Source of the DNA: Monosiga brevicollis MX1 | Taxonomy: Eukaryota > Opisthokonta > Choanoflagellata > Craspedida > Salpingoecidae | Assembly: GCF_000002865.3 (NCBI RefSeq) | Contig: NW_001865067.1 | Span: 5,529-69,528, forward strand | DNA: 64,000 nt | Reading direction: 5' to 3' | Part shown: in pieces, positions 26,684-38,400 of the stretch | Layout of the letters: each line of letters begins with the position of its first letter | Position numbering within the stretch: the stretch's first letter is position 1 | Translations under genes and position numbers: made by a program | The notes under the pieces: model-generated | The model's input: only the letters and a program-made list of their open reading frames with translations | Told to the model about the DNA's origin: nothing | The model's database searches: none

Positions 26684-28851
26684 TCATGCGGTGTCGCTCG
26701 TTGGGACGGGCGTGGTAGCATCAAGGAGGGCCAAAAAGTCCGCCTGCAGCCGGGCGGCTGAAGGGCGGCGGATGGGGTCAAGGGTCATGGCTCGGCGCAC
26801 CACGTCGCGCAGAGCGGCTCGGGCGTCTGGAATCCAACGCTCCAGCGGCTCGTACTTGTCGGCCACATATGCAATGCTTTGGTCATCCGCGGCGAGTTCG
26901 GGCCACCGCAAACGCCCTTGTGCGTCGCCCGCGGGAATACTATCGGAGCAGCCGGCCCCCACCGCGATCGGCCGTAGGAAGCGAGCACATACATCAAAGA
27001 CATTGAGCGGTCTGGAAGAGGCCACACCTCGGCTTGCATGGATTCATGTCCACTCACCAGCTGGGTTTGAGCATGTGAGGGGGGAGTCGTTCGCCCAGGA
27101 GCTTCTCCATCATGGCCAAGTGTTCAAAATTGTCATGCGTCTAGGTGTCAACAGATGGTGTGTTTTCAAGTGCATAAGCCCCAAGGTCAGGATGTTCAAG
27201 CAAGTGAGCGCCGGGCCGACGAGCAGGCAATACCTGGAAGAGGCAGGCACCATCCAGCAACTCGACCGTGATGCACCCCAGACTCCAAATGTCACAGGCA
27301 TGTGTCCAGCCCACTTCTACGGAAACAAGAGGCAAGCACCTGGTTGAGCAAAAGCTGGGGCGAGGCGAAGCAAGACGTCGAGGACATTTCGAGCCCTTTT
27401 GGCCTCTCTGGCCCATACGTACGAAGAATGACTTCAGGGGCGCGATAGTGGCGAGTGGTAATGATGCTGGTGTGGTGATCCCAATCAAAGGTGGCTGAGC
27501 CAAAGTCAATCACCTGAGGTGGAGCCGTGGGCAGTACAGGCACGAGCGTTTGAGGAATGGCATTCACAGAGTCGGGCATTGAAGCCCTCGGGTGTCATTC
27601 AAGCCCACCTTGATGCGAGTGTCATGGAGCTTGATGACCTCGCGATCATTCTGTGATTTGACACCAGTTGGTTTTGTTTTCCCAGGCTCATGAGTCAAGC
27701 GCGGGCGGAGGGCATGGACAACGAAATGTGAAGAAGGTCTGGGCGGGGAGTGAACAGGCAATGGGCCGGCACCTCGCGAATCAGGTCAAAATGGTCATCA
27801 ATCAGCAGGATATTTTCAGTCTTGAGATCCGTGTGAGTGATGGCAACACCGTGGAGGACTGAGCAAAGGAGTACGGAGCGGGTACGGTGAGCGTGCGGCA
27901 TGTCCACGAACAGGGCCAAAATGGGGGAGGATTGTGGTGCACCACGCCGCAGCAACATCCAAACCCAGAAGCAATTCTGCAACAACAACAACAACAACAA
28001 CAAGAACCGCATCGTACAGGCGAGGGCTTCGGCGACTTTGGCAGAGATGGCGACGGTGTCATGATAACAGTAGGGCCTGTAGCCCGTGGCCAGGTGAACG
28101 TTGTAGACGGACATGCCGAGGACGTCAAAGACGAGGCAACGATGGCGGAGGTGGTCAAAGCAGGCAAGGAGTTGAACAATGGGGGTGTCGTCTTCGAGGT
28201 ATCGGTGGATGTGGCTAAGAATATCAAATTCGACGCTGGCGGCCTCGCGATATTTTTCGATGCTGCGGATGACCTTGACGGCGACATCATTTTTGTACTT
28301 GCTGAGCCAAGGGAAGGGACAGGAAGTAGGTAAATCGCGCAGGGTCAGGCATGCTGGGAGTGGCAAGAAAAGGGGGCAAAGCAGAAGCAGGGTCTGGGGT
28401 CAACGTACTTGTCGTGGCAGAGCAGAACCTTGCCAAAGGTGCCTTCACCCAGTTCTTGTTTGATCAGGTCTGCACCAGATATGCACTGCGGGTGAGCGAA
28501 GAAGCCTTGAAGCGACCAGCAGGCGGGACGGGTGTGTGTTGGGCACGGTGGACGCACAGCGCTGGTTTGGGCCAAAGGTTGTGTGATTGAAGTCGTTTCG
28601 ATGGATAATGAGGTGACCGTCTTGGTCATCCTGGCTCAGGGGGTGCGGTTCGTGTCGCTGTCATGCGTTGCAGCGTGAGAACATTGAAGGGCTAATTTTT
28701 TCCGAGTGATGCGGGACGGATGTCGGGGCAAGAGGCGTACGGCGCGTTTGGGGTCAGGACTCCTCTGGCTGACCCGGGACTCTCTGAAGCTGCCATCTCT
28801 GAAGCTGCCATCACCGTATGAATGGCTGGAGTGCCCGTTGCGATGTGCCAT
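26684..28851 (-). CDS. LAMMER/CLK-family dual-specificity kinase
   Basis: Ten exons read leftward: 28851-28741, 28630-28558, 28469-28409, 28301-28018, 27858-27773, 27650-27609, 27513-27423, 27316-27234, 27140-27058, 26939-26684. They give 389 residues with consistent phases. A short Ser/Arg-containing head leads into [98 protein letters not shown] and the family signature as EHLAMMEK (usual EHLAMMER). Catalytic Lys, Asp and DFG are all present. The family phosphorylates SR splicing factors in the nucleus, and such a role is likely here. The head is much shorter than in animal CLKs. The region after the signature is compact, lacking the usual RKRKYF stretch. Confidence 0.92.
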
Positions 28852-30569
28852 GGCGGCTCTTGGGTGCGAGCCCGTCGCACACACACGCGTCGGGTTGATG
28901 GGAAAAGGCAGGCCGAAGCGAGGGGTCCAGCACAAGAGTTTGAGATGGGAGCCGGCTTTCGTTCAATGTCGGGCCTGCGGAGGGAGAGCAAGGGGTGAAG
29001 AACGAACGCGCATCAGTGAGAGTTGACGAGTGAGGCGGCACGAGAGGGGAGGAGTGAACACTCGTTCAGGGTCGGGCTGGCTCCCACCCAGCATACGAAC
29101 CGGAGCAAAGCGAGAAGCAACCCGCGAGAAAAGGTCGAGATATTGGGAGCGCGGAAGGTCAAGACAGGACGTTGAGGTTGAGAAGACGAGGTAGAGGTTG
29201 AGGTCGAGGTCGGGAGGTAGAGGTCGAGAGGCAGCAGCAGCAGCAGCAGCAGCAGCAGTGGTGCTACTGGCCCGCAAGAGGGCGCAGCCCAGCGTTCAAC
29301 TCACACACACACTCAGAGGTGGAGAGAAAGTGCGAGAGCATGCGCAGAGAGGGGGCACGAGGCTGAGCACCGCAAGTAAAGGTTTTAGAGCCATTCGCAG
29401 AGATAAATCGTGTTGCAGCAAACCTTGTCAGAGAAAACCCGTTGAAAAAACAAAAAAAAGAAGCACATAAGTAAAATACATAAGCCTGGTATATCATTTT
29501 GTATGACATATTTACATTCTGACAAAACCAGCGAGAGAGTCGCGCACACGTACACCACCTCCAGAAAGGCATGTGTACTCAAAGTGTGATATTTATACAC
29601 TTCAAACAGTAGAAAGTGTGAACTTATTCACACTAACAATGTCACTGGTTGGACGCTTGAACAGCCAGTCACTGTGTCTCTGCGTTTGGCTTTGTTCACA
29701 GTGAGACAGTTGTCGCCGGGTTGAGCGTCCCTCTGACTGGTCCGTGCCTGAATTCTTGACCCCTCATCATCCTTTTCATCCTCTCTACTCAAAGTACCAA
29801 CTGGACCCCAACTCTCTACGTTTCTCTCTAAATCACCATATGATTCTGTTCCGTTCTCACCCCTCTCTCTGAATCCACGGACCCGCTTCACCCCTCTCTC
29901 TTCATCTTTTTTTTTTTTTCTCCTCAACGCGCGCGCCGAGAGAGAGAGCGAGAGAGAGAGAGAGCGAGCGCGCACGCGTGCAGAGCGACTCGCGCCTCTC
30001 GTCGTCGGGGACTCGGGTGCCCCGGGGGGGCGACCTTGGGACGCCGCACGGTACCGACACCTCAACGGGCGCTGCCTCTTTCCAAACACCCCCAAGACGT
30101 CAGAGCAGACATCGTCCGCCATCAAGTTCCCACACCTGCATTCATCCCAAAGGTATGTATGTGTGTGTGTGTGTGTGTGTGTGGAGACGTGCGCACACCA
30201 TCGCCGGAGCGCCTCTCTCCCTCTCTGCGTCCCTCGTATCCCCTCCCCTCCGCCTCCTTCTGTGTGTGTGTGTATGTATGTATGTGTGGGTGTGTGTGTG
30301 CTGCTCGTTGCGGCTTCCCGGTGTTGACAGTGTGGTGTGTGTGCTGTTGGAGAGAGAGAGAGATGTCTATTGCGCGCTGCCTTTGGCTGTTGGTGTTCTT
30401 TAATTGTTTTTTTTCTTTTTCAAGTGAACGCCCAGCTCATGGCTGATGGGATGATGGTTTTCTTGGGGTGCATGCGCTTGCTGGTTCGGGGGTGGACACG
30501 ATGATTGGGTGGTGTCGTGGTGGCGGTGCAGGCATTTGACTTGGCACGAGCCCCGGATTGCTCGTCAAG
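28852..30569. other. Intergenic between divergent CLK and ENT genes
   Basis: Contains GA/CT-rich and (GT)n tracts (29218-29260, 29920-29970, 30155-30185, 30262-30300) and an (AGC)n run near 29236-29258. No coding region is recognised. Promoters or untranslated exons of the two divergent genes probably lie here. Confidence 0.5.
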
Positions 30570-32972
30570 ATGGGTCACCCGGAAGAAGCAGGGGTTGCCG
30601 AACCTTTGCTGGCCATTCCTGAAGACAATGTGGTCGTTCATCGTTCCTCCGATCGCTCCGTGTAAGAAGTTCCTTCATGCCCCCTTGGCCATCCCCTGCC
30701 TGGCTCCCGTCCTTGGCCATCCTTCGCTTTCCAAACGCCTTTTCGTCTCATTGATCTCACCTCACTTCCTGCCTTGCTCCCGCTCCCGCTCTCGCTCCCA
30801 CTCCCGCTCCTCTCGCTGCCCTCGCGCTCCGCACCTGTCTCCAGGGTTGGCTTTTTGTACTTTTTGTTCTTCCTCGAAGGCATTGGCAGCCTGTTCCCTT
30901 GGAACGCCTTTATCACCGTCACCTCGTACTTTGACGATGTCCTCGCCGGCACCAACTATGCCGTGTGTTGCCTCGCCCATCCCTACGCCTCGCACGGCCC
31001 CTGGACCACCAGCCAATCTGACACTGTTGTGTGCCGCACACTTTTTGCAGTCTTCTTACGAAAACTATTTCAGCTTTTCGTTTCAGGGGGCCAGCATCAT
31101 CTTCATCCTCCTGGCCATGCGCTACAAACAGCGCATCAACGTCCACACCCGTATCTTGGCCCCGCTGGTCATTGAGGTGATTGTCTTTTCCTCCGTCACC
31201 GTCATTAGCAAGATCCCCGGCCTTTCTACAAACGCCTTCATGTCCATTACCATTGGGCAAACCGTCGCTGCTGGTGGTTCGTCCTCCTTCTCTTCCTCGC
31301 CTTCTCTTCCTCGCCTTGCCTTGCTCCAAACCGCCTTTGTTTGTGCTCCATGCCATTCCGCTCCCTCGTGTTCACCTCACTCGGTCTCGACAGCGGCCGG
31401 TGCCTTTTTGCAGAGCGGCCTCTTTGGCCTCGCCGGCGTCATGCCCGAGGCCTATGTCCACGCCCTCATGAACGGCCAGGTGTGGACTCGACTCTGTTGC
31501 TTTTGATCCCTTTTTCCGATTTTTGGTTGACCACTCAACTCATGCCATTCACCCTTTTTTTTCTCCCCTTTTTTTTTTCTTTTCATTTTCAACCAGGCCC
31601 TGGGTGGTGTCATCGTGGCTGGCCTCAACCTCGTGTCCCTGGGCGTGAGCGGCACAAGCCAGCCCCGTGAAGCCGCCTTTCTCTTCTTCATCCTCTCCGT
31701 TGTGGTTCTTCTGTGCTGCTTCGTGGGCTACGTTCTGCTGATGCGCCATCCTCTCGTCATCAGCAATCTCGAAAAGGCAGATGCCGCCCGCATTGCAGTG
31801 AGTCCGCCTACCTGATGACCCCCTGGCGGTACCCTGGTTTTCTATCGGTGCCTGACCCCCTTTTTTTTCCTCATCGTGGCCCGACTTTTTCTCTCTCCTC
31901 ACAATTTGTAAATCATGTCATCTTGTCATTTGATAGAGCACCCAAGCATCGCCTCGCAAGAACCCCGACATGTCGTCCTCCGTGGTAGGCCAGGCCCCCG
32001 CCGTCAGTTTGTTTGCTTGCCTTAGCGGCCCCATAGCTCGGGGCCTTGGTTGACATCAACATTTTTAGCTTGATTGTGACCTGCCCTGGTGCTGTGCCGG
32101 TCGCCTTGTCTGGTTGCGCCACATCATTGCCTTGCCTTTTCGCACGCATTCGTCAAAAACCTACAGAACCAAACCAAGCGCGATCGCAAGTCTCTCAAGC
32201 GCTATCGCTCCTACCTGCACTCGGAGGACGGTGCCATCCTCAGCCCCTTTCGAAAGGTACACTCTCGTCTCAATCTTCCGTGTTGCTCTGGCACCATCAG
32301 GGGATGCACATTGACTGGCACGGTGCCGCTGCCCCAATTTTATGCTTGACAGGCTTGGTTGCCCTGCGTCATGGTGTTTTGCGTTTTTTGGATCACGCTA
32401 TCCATCTTCCCGGCCATTTCGGCCAGCGTCAGCTCGGTACGCCCCGCAATGCGACATGCTCTTGTTTCACAGTGCGTGGACCCATCGGCCCCCACCATCG
32501 TGCTGACGTTTGACTGCCCTTGCTCTCGCCGCAGACGTCGCCTTACGAGGAATGGCGATCGTGGTTTGTGCCTGTGTGCGTCTTTTTCCTCTTCAACTTT
32601 GGCGACTTGATTGGCCGTCTGTTGACATGGTGGAAACCCTGGCCCGAAACGGCCAACTACCGCAAGCTGCCCATCCCTGTCCTGGCCCGCGTCTTGTTTG
32701 TGCCCCTGTTTGCTCTGTGCAACGTGGCCAATGCCGATTACGTCCTGTTCAAGAATGATGCCTTCCCCGCCCTTTTCATGTTGGCCGTGGGCATCTCCAA
32801 CGGCTACCTTGGCACCATGTGCATGATGATTGCCCCTTCTCTGGTGCCTCCCGGTGACGCCGAGTCGGTGGGCCAGTTCTCCGTTCTCCTTCTCAACCTG
32901 GGCCTGCTGTCAGGCAGCCTCACCGGCTTTGGTCTCAAGGCGGCCATTTGCAAGTGCAATCCCTTTAAATGA
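30570..32972 (+). CDS. Equilibrative nucleoside transporter (SLC29 family)
   Basis: Nine exons, about 30570-30661, 30845-30962, 31051-31273, 31394-31479, 31597-31797, 31937-31984, 32167-32256, 32353-32436 and 32535-32972, give 459 residues, the usual length for ENTs. After a hydrophilic head (MGHPEEAGVAEPLLAIPEDN) the first span has the ENT signature FLEGIGSLFPWNAFIT. Later spans include GLFGLAGVMPEAYVHALMNG, with the family's conserved GQ region just after, and a large charged loop (KRDRKSLKRYRSYLHSEDG). The last spans include FFLFNFGDLIGR, another conserved ENT segment, and ISNGYLGTMCMM. About 11 membrane spans are expected. The protein should carry nucleosides across a membrane without energy input. 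It is divergent from the CLK gene. Confidence 0.9.
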
Positions 32973-33527
32973 GGAGGCTGTCTTCTTGGTCACTAAAGTC
33001 TTGTTCAATTTGGTGGATTTGGGATTCTTTTTTTTTTTCTTCTTCGTCGTGTTCATGTCAGCTATTCGACTCGGCTGTACGGACAGTGCTTGCACCCGCG
33101 GAGGGACAAGGGTTTGTTGAGTCCCTCTGCTTCAGCGAACAACGCTAGCCTTTGGTTGCGAGCGCTGCCGAAAGTCACGTTTTACGTCTTGTTGAGAGTC
33201 AAGTGCTTTTCTATGGTTGCCAGGGATGGAGTGAAAGCGTCTGATGAAGCCCGGAAGAGTTGGTGGTGGCAACCACACACAATCGAATCGATCGCAATCA
33301 ATGCTGGACGGGTTCATCAGAAGGGGTCAATTCATGGCGTTCAAACGGGTTAGCGAGAAGAGGAACAAGAAACAAAAATATACGGAAAAGAATATACGGG
33401 GTGAGCAGGGGCATGAAGTGGCATTGCAAAACCGTCGTAAGAGATTTCGAAAGGCCAATCCACCACCGTGAAGCAGGGCTTGCGGGCAAGTCGATTAGGC
33501 AAGGGGATGCCGGTGCTCGGATAGGCG
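32973..33527. other. Intergenic between convergent genes; no gene seen
   Basis: Holds a T-run near 33028 and ordinary sequence. It receives the 3' ends of the ENT gene (+) and the repeat-protein gene (-). Confidence 0.5.
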
Positions 33528-34938
33528 TTACTGGCTTGTTTCGCGCTGCATGGCAGCCATGGCGAGGCGCTGGCGCTCTTCCAGGCTGGGGCCATTCCCA
33601 CTGCGAGACATGGTGCTGGTCTGGGCCTGCTGCATGGCAGCCATGGCGAGACGCTGGCGATCCTCGAGGCTAGGGCCCTTGCCGGAGCCGGTGCCGGTAC
33701 CGCGGCGATCAAGGGTGGAGCGACGTTCTTGGTTCATGGCGGCCATGGCGAGACGCTGGCGCTCTTCAAGGCTGGGACCCTTGCCACTACCGCCAGCGGG
33801 GGCAGCCTTGGCCTGGCTCATGGCTTGTTCCAGGAGGCGTCGGCGATCCTCTTCTGTGGGCCCACTGCTGCTCGACGCGGTGGGCGGGGCGGGCTTTGTC
33901 TCGGCCTGCTGCGCACACACAGACAGACCCAGTCAGATTGGCGGGCTGGGAGGATCAGCAGCAGGCTGGGCGAGGGCTGAAAGTGGGCGGGGACACACCT
34001 GCTGGGCTTGGCGAAGCAGCTGCTGTCGCTGATCCTCGGTGGGGCTTGTGGAGGAGCGCGAGGGTTCATCGACCTTGACAAACTTGGCAGGTTCGTTGGC
34101 ATTGCGCGCCGCCTATCAGGAAAGCAGAGCTGGGTCAATGTTGGCGTATCGAGGCGTCGGCACACAAGTGGGGAGGGGGGGGAATGGGAAAGACAGACGA
34201 CGGGAGGGGGGGAAAGAGAGAGAGAGAGAGGAGGAGGGAGCGGGGTTCAAAACATGAGCTCGTGAAGAAGAAAAACATACGAGGGCTTCCAGACGAAGGC
34301 GTTCAAACTCTTGTTCCTGGGCCATTTGCAGAGCTGGCAGTGGGGGGGGGGGGGGCAAGGGGAGGAAGTGCATTGCATCGTGAGGGTGTTCGGATGGGAG
34401 AGGTGGCAGGGGCGGGCGGGACCCGGCAGCCATTGGAAGAGTACCGACGTACAGCCCATCTTGGGAGCGAGCGAGTTATCGACCACATCGTTGAGACTGG
34501 AGAGGGCGGCAGCTTCCTGGTTGACGTCCTCGATGGTGGCATAAAGGGCCATCTCCGCGGGCTTGCGCGAAGGGAACGAGTAGTCTGAATCATCCGAGCT
34601 ACGCGGTGAGCCGGCACAGCAGGCAACCATCATCATCAGCGACGACCCATGTGAACCACACGGCCGAGACACTACCGGCACACGCAGCAGCAGCACACGC
34701 AGCAGCAGCAGCAGTCAGAGACACACGCAGAGACAGAGCGAGAGAGGAGAGAGAGAGAGAGAGGAGAGAGAGCGAGAGGAAGAGAGAGAGAGAGGAGGGA
34801 GAGGAGAGAGAGGAGCGAGAGCGCGCGCGTCACACAAAGGGACATGACAACGAGAGGAGAGAGAGAGGGAGAGAGAGAAGCGCGGAGAGGAAGAGAGAGA
34901 GAGAGAGAGGGAGAGAGGGAGAAGACGTACGATGCCAT
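33528..34938 (-). CDS. Unrecognised protein with short helical repeats
   Basis: Five exons read leftward: 34938-34931, 34598-34423, 34333-34281, 34112-33999, 33908-33528. They give 243 residues with matching phases. The N-terminal part (MASSDDSDYSFPSRK, then MALYATIEDVNQEAAALSSL) is acidic then helical. The second half holds about five spaced copies of one module: PTEDQRQQLLRQA, PTEEDRRRLLEQAMSQA, PSLEERQRLAMAAMNQE, PSLEDRQRLAMAAMQQA and PSLEERQRLAMAAMQRE. Ser/Gly/Lys linkers separate them. I do not recognise the family. The modules look like short amphipathic helices that could bind a repeated partner. The 8-nt first exon followed by a GA-rich intron is unusual and rests on phase and an ATG near 34938; the start could differ. 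Confidence 0.6.
34717..34930. repeat. (GA)n-rich intron tract
   Basis: Almost continuous AGAG/GAGG with CGCG interruptions, within the first intron proposed for the unrecognised repeat protein. On the minus strand it is a long pyrimidine tract. Confidence 0.85.
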
Positions 34939-34993
34939 TTTGATTTTTAGAAACTGCTTAGTAAAATAATCATAGAGACAGAGACAGATTATC

Positions 34994-35265
34994 TGTCCGA
35001 GCGACACCTACCGAAGAACAACTGTGCAAAACAGCAGTTTTATTCTACACACGAAATCACACTCTCATGGCATCCCGAGATGACATGATACTCGGGCTTT
35101 AACAACCCGGAGCTTGTTCGGTGTTGGAGGAGTTAAGGTCGGGTTGTCTGAGTCGAGTACCTGTATATCATGTCATTCTCGGATGCCATGACTCAAGAGT
35201 GTGACTGTGTGATAATTCAAACAGCTGTTCTGCATAGCTGTTCTTCGGTACGTGTCGCTCGGACA
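34994..35265. repeat. Near-palindromic foldback of about 270 bp
   Basis: Left arm 34994-35109 and right arm 35140-35265 are imperfect reverse complements. The outer ends are tgtccgagcgacac and gtgtcgctcggaca; the arms share ccgaagaaca, acacactc/tcatggcatc and gacatgata blocks; the inner stem is acaacccg/cgggttgt around a loop of about 30 nt. No clear target-site duplication is seen outside the ends. It could be a small foldback (MITE-like) transposon remnant or a hairpin-forming transcript, and it lies in the intergenic space between two divergent genes. Confidence 0.75.
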
Positions 35266-35442
35266 CTTTTGATCCGACAATCATGATGAGTACATCCGGA
35301 TGCACTTTGCTTGCAAACTGACTTTTGAGACCGAATGCGTGTGGATCCGTTTTACACATACATGTTAAGGTTGCGTTGCGAGGTGGTCTACGCCTCGGGG
35401 GCGACTGAAAGGACGAGGGGTTGTAGTGATTGAATCGCGCAG

Positions 35443-38400
35443 ATGATGGGGAGGCTTGAACGTCCATCAAGTGCCACGCTAGGCTTGCTCCGTAGCGGCG
35501 TTGCAATTTTGCTGCTGCTGGCATTCGCCCGCGCCGTTGCCGCCGTGACGTCGACCTGTCATTGTGAGTGTGAGTCTGAGCGAGTACAGCATGAGCAGCA
35601 GCAGCAGCAGCAGCAGCGGGTGGAGCGGCTATGCCAGGCTTCCACAACAGAGCCCACGGGGAGTCTCGGCCTGACATTTAGCGCGGCCCTTCAGGCCCTC
35701 TGCAGCTCGCTCGTGGCTGCCCCGCGCCCGCCTCACACAGTCAGGGCGCGCCGACAACACCGCGAGGTAAAAGCAAGGCGCCCATGTTGAGGTGCGGTGG
35801 CACTTGTGGGCACTCACCCACCCGCCTACCTTGCAATCAACAGGTAGCACCGTTGCCCGTCTCGTCTCATCAACTGCTGTTGCCGGCCATACACAAGCGT
35901 GATCCCATTCAGGTGAGCGTTATGCCGCGTACGCCAATGGACCCACACATCCCTGACGCTTGCTGCCAATAAATATGCGTCCACCTCAGGTTTCAAGCGC
36001 TTCAGCACCATGGAGCCAACACTTCCCCCGCTCGCGGCGGAGTGAAGGCGACAATCAGGCCAACTGCAGCTGGTCCCTCGTGCCAACAGCAGAAGTCTTC
36101 ATGGATACTGCCTACTTTACGGATGACCAGGTTCTGGTCGTGGCAGGTCCTTGGACCAACAGCTGTAATGGAAAGGTGGACTTGATGAACACGAGCAGCA
36201 CCAGCATGCTAATCAGCACGGGCATCCACGCCTTCGTTGCGTCGTGCTCCACATCGACGCCTTGCGAGGCTGTAATGCAGCGCATCAAGACTCTATACAT
36301 TTCCGTTGGGCTCACCCAGCCAGACGTGCAGTCTTTGCCGTTACTGCTAGCTCAACCGTTGAATCTGACGACATTTGGCCTGCGAAACCAATACGAACAT
36401 GGCAACAACAGCTTTACACCCGACATTGGCAATGCTCTTCCTCAAGGCTTGCTTTGCCTGGATCTTCAGAACAACGGAGATGTAAACCTTGATTCCTTTC
36501 AGCCAACCACCGCCTACCCGCTCGTGGAGGGCGCATTAAATAACTTACACCAGCTTCAAGTGCTTAATCTACAATCCAACTGGATGACCCAGCTTCCGCC
36601 AGGGATGTTTGACAGTCTGCAACAACTTCAAGAACTGAAGCTAAGCCAAAACAACCTGAATGGATTGCCGCCCGGTGTTTTTGAGCGCCTGCAGAGTCTG
36701 AGACACCTTGACTTGAGCGCAGCTTGCGATAATAATCTATCCAGCACGGCTTTGAATGGGCTGGCCGAGCTGCTATTCCTGGATCTCAGCTTCCTGCGTG
36801 TTTCGCTCGACTCGGCAGGCTTTCGTGGCTTATTCCGACTTGAGACACTCAACATGGAATCCACCACCTCCTCGTTTGCTGCAGGCGCCTTTGATGATTT
36901 GCATCAGCTGCAAAGTCTTGCCATGAAAAACAACGATCTGACTTCTCTTCCGAGTGGCCTCTTTGACCACGTCTACCAGCTGCAGACCCTCGACCTATCT
37001 GAGAACAGCCTAGCGGCCCTCCCAGAGGGCTTCTTCGACCACGCCTGCCAGTTACGGACACTCAATTTTAACGCGAACAGGCTGACGAGCCTCCCAGTCG
37101 GCCTGTTGGACTGCACAGGACAACTGCAAAGCATCAAGCTAAACCAAAACAGCCTCACTTCGCTCCCGACGGGGCTTTTCGCCGCTGCCAGCCAGCTACA
37201 AGTGGTCGAGCTTGCTGAGAATGCGCTGACGGCGCTTCCAGCTGGCATTTTTGAGCGCGCAAGTCAGCTGCAGACGCTTCATTTGAACAAAAATGGCCTC
37301 GCAGCTCTCCCCACCAGCGTTTTTCAGGATGCGACCCAACTTCGGAAGCTGAACTTGGAAGAGAACGTATTAACCACTCTCCCGGATGGCGTTTTCAGCA
37401 CCACGTTGCATCTCCAGACTGTGACGTTGAACAACAACCACCTCACATCAATTCCTGCTGGCCTATTTGCAAACACGGGTGAGCTGCAATCCATCAAGCT
37501 AGACAACAATCGCCTGACCGTCCTTCCGGATCGGACCTTTGGCAAGTCGAATCTCCTGCAACGGCTTTCTTTAACTTACAATCGCCTCACTAGGATTGAG
37601 GCCAATGGCTGGGATAGCCTCAGCCAACTGCAGCAACTAGATTTGGCAGAAAACTGCCTCTCGGCCCTTCCCAAGGGCATCTTCAACTCGCTTAGTCAAT
37701 TGCAATCTCTCGTGCTAGCCAACAATGCGCTTGCGGGCCTCGCACCTGGGATGTTTGACCACATGCGCCAACTGCAGCGGCTGAACTTGAATGGAAATAG
37801 CCTCACTCTCCTGCCCAGCCATGTATTTGCTGGAACGCCCAACTTGCAAGAATTGAGGATGACCGCCAACCCCATTGGAACGCTGCCAAAAGACTGGCTT
37901 ACGGCCTTGACCAACCTCGTATCCCTGGACATTGCCAACTCTCGGCTCACCCAGCTGGACCTTGATCTTTTGCATATGCCTGACCTGAAAGGTCTTCGCA
38001 TTGGCCGCGATGATTGCCCAACAAATTACGCTGTGCATCTGAACTTTGCGTCTGCTGCACGGCTCCAACAACTCGATCTCACGGGCGCCACCGTATCAGG
38101 CCTTGATAATTTGGCTCAGCACCATCTGACGGAACTTGGACTTGATTTGTCCCTGGATACCCCGACGCTTGCTTTTGAAGTCACCTACCCAGATCTAGTT
38201 GGACTGACAATCTCGTGCTTCAAGCGCACAACGTCGTTACGGCTCGACTTGCCACCCGGGTCACAACTCTCAACGCTCCAGATCAATCGCATGCCTAACC
38301 TCAGATCCATCTCCCTGGGTGCGGGTTTGCCTGCCTTGAGGTTGTTCAACGTGTCCTCCAATCCGCAGCTGTCGGTGGTGACATGGCCTCAGGCGAACCA

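Noticed and set aside
34606-34950. Arg/Glu-rich plus-strand frame
   Set aside because: Produced by the (GA)n tract inside an intron of the minus-strand gene.
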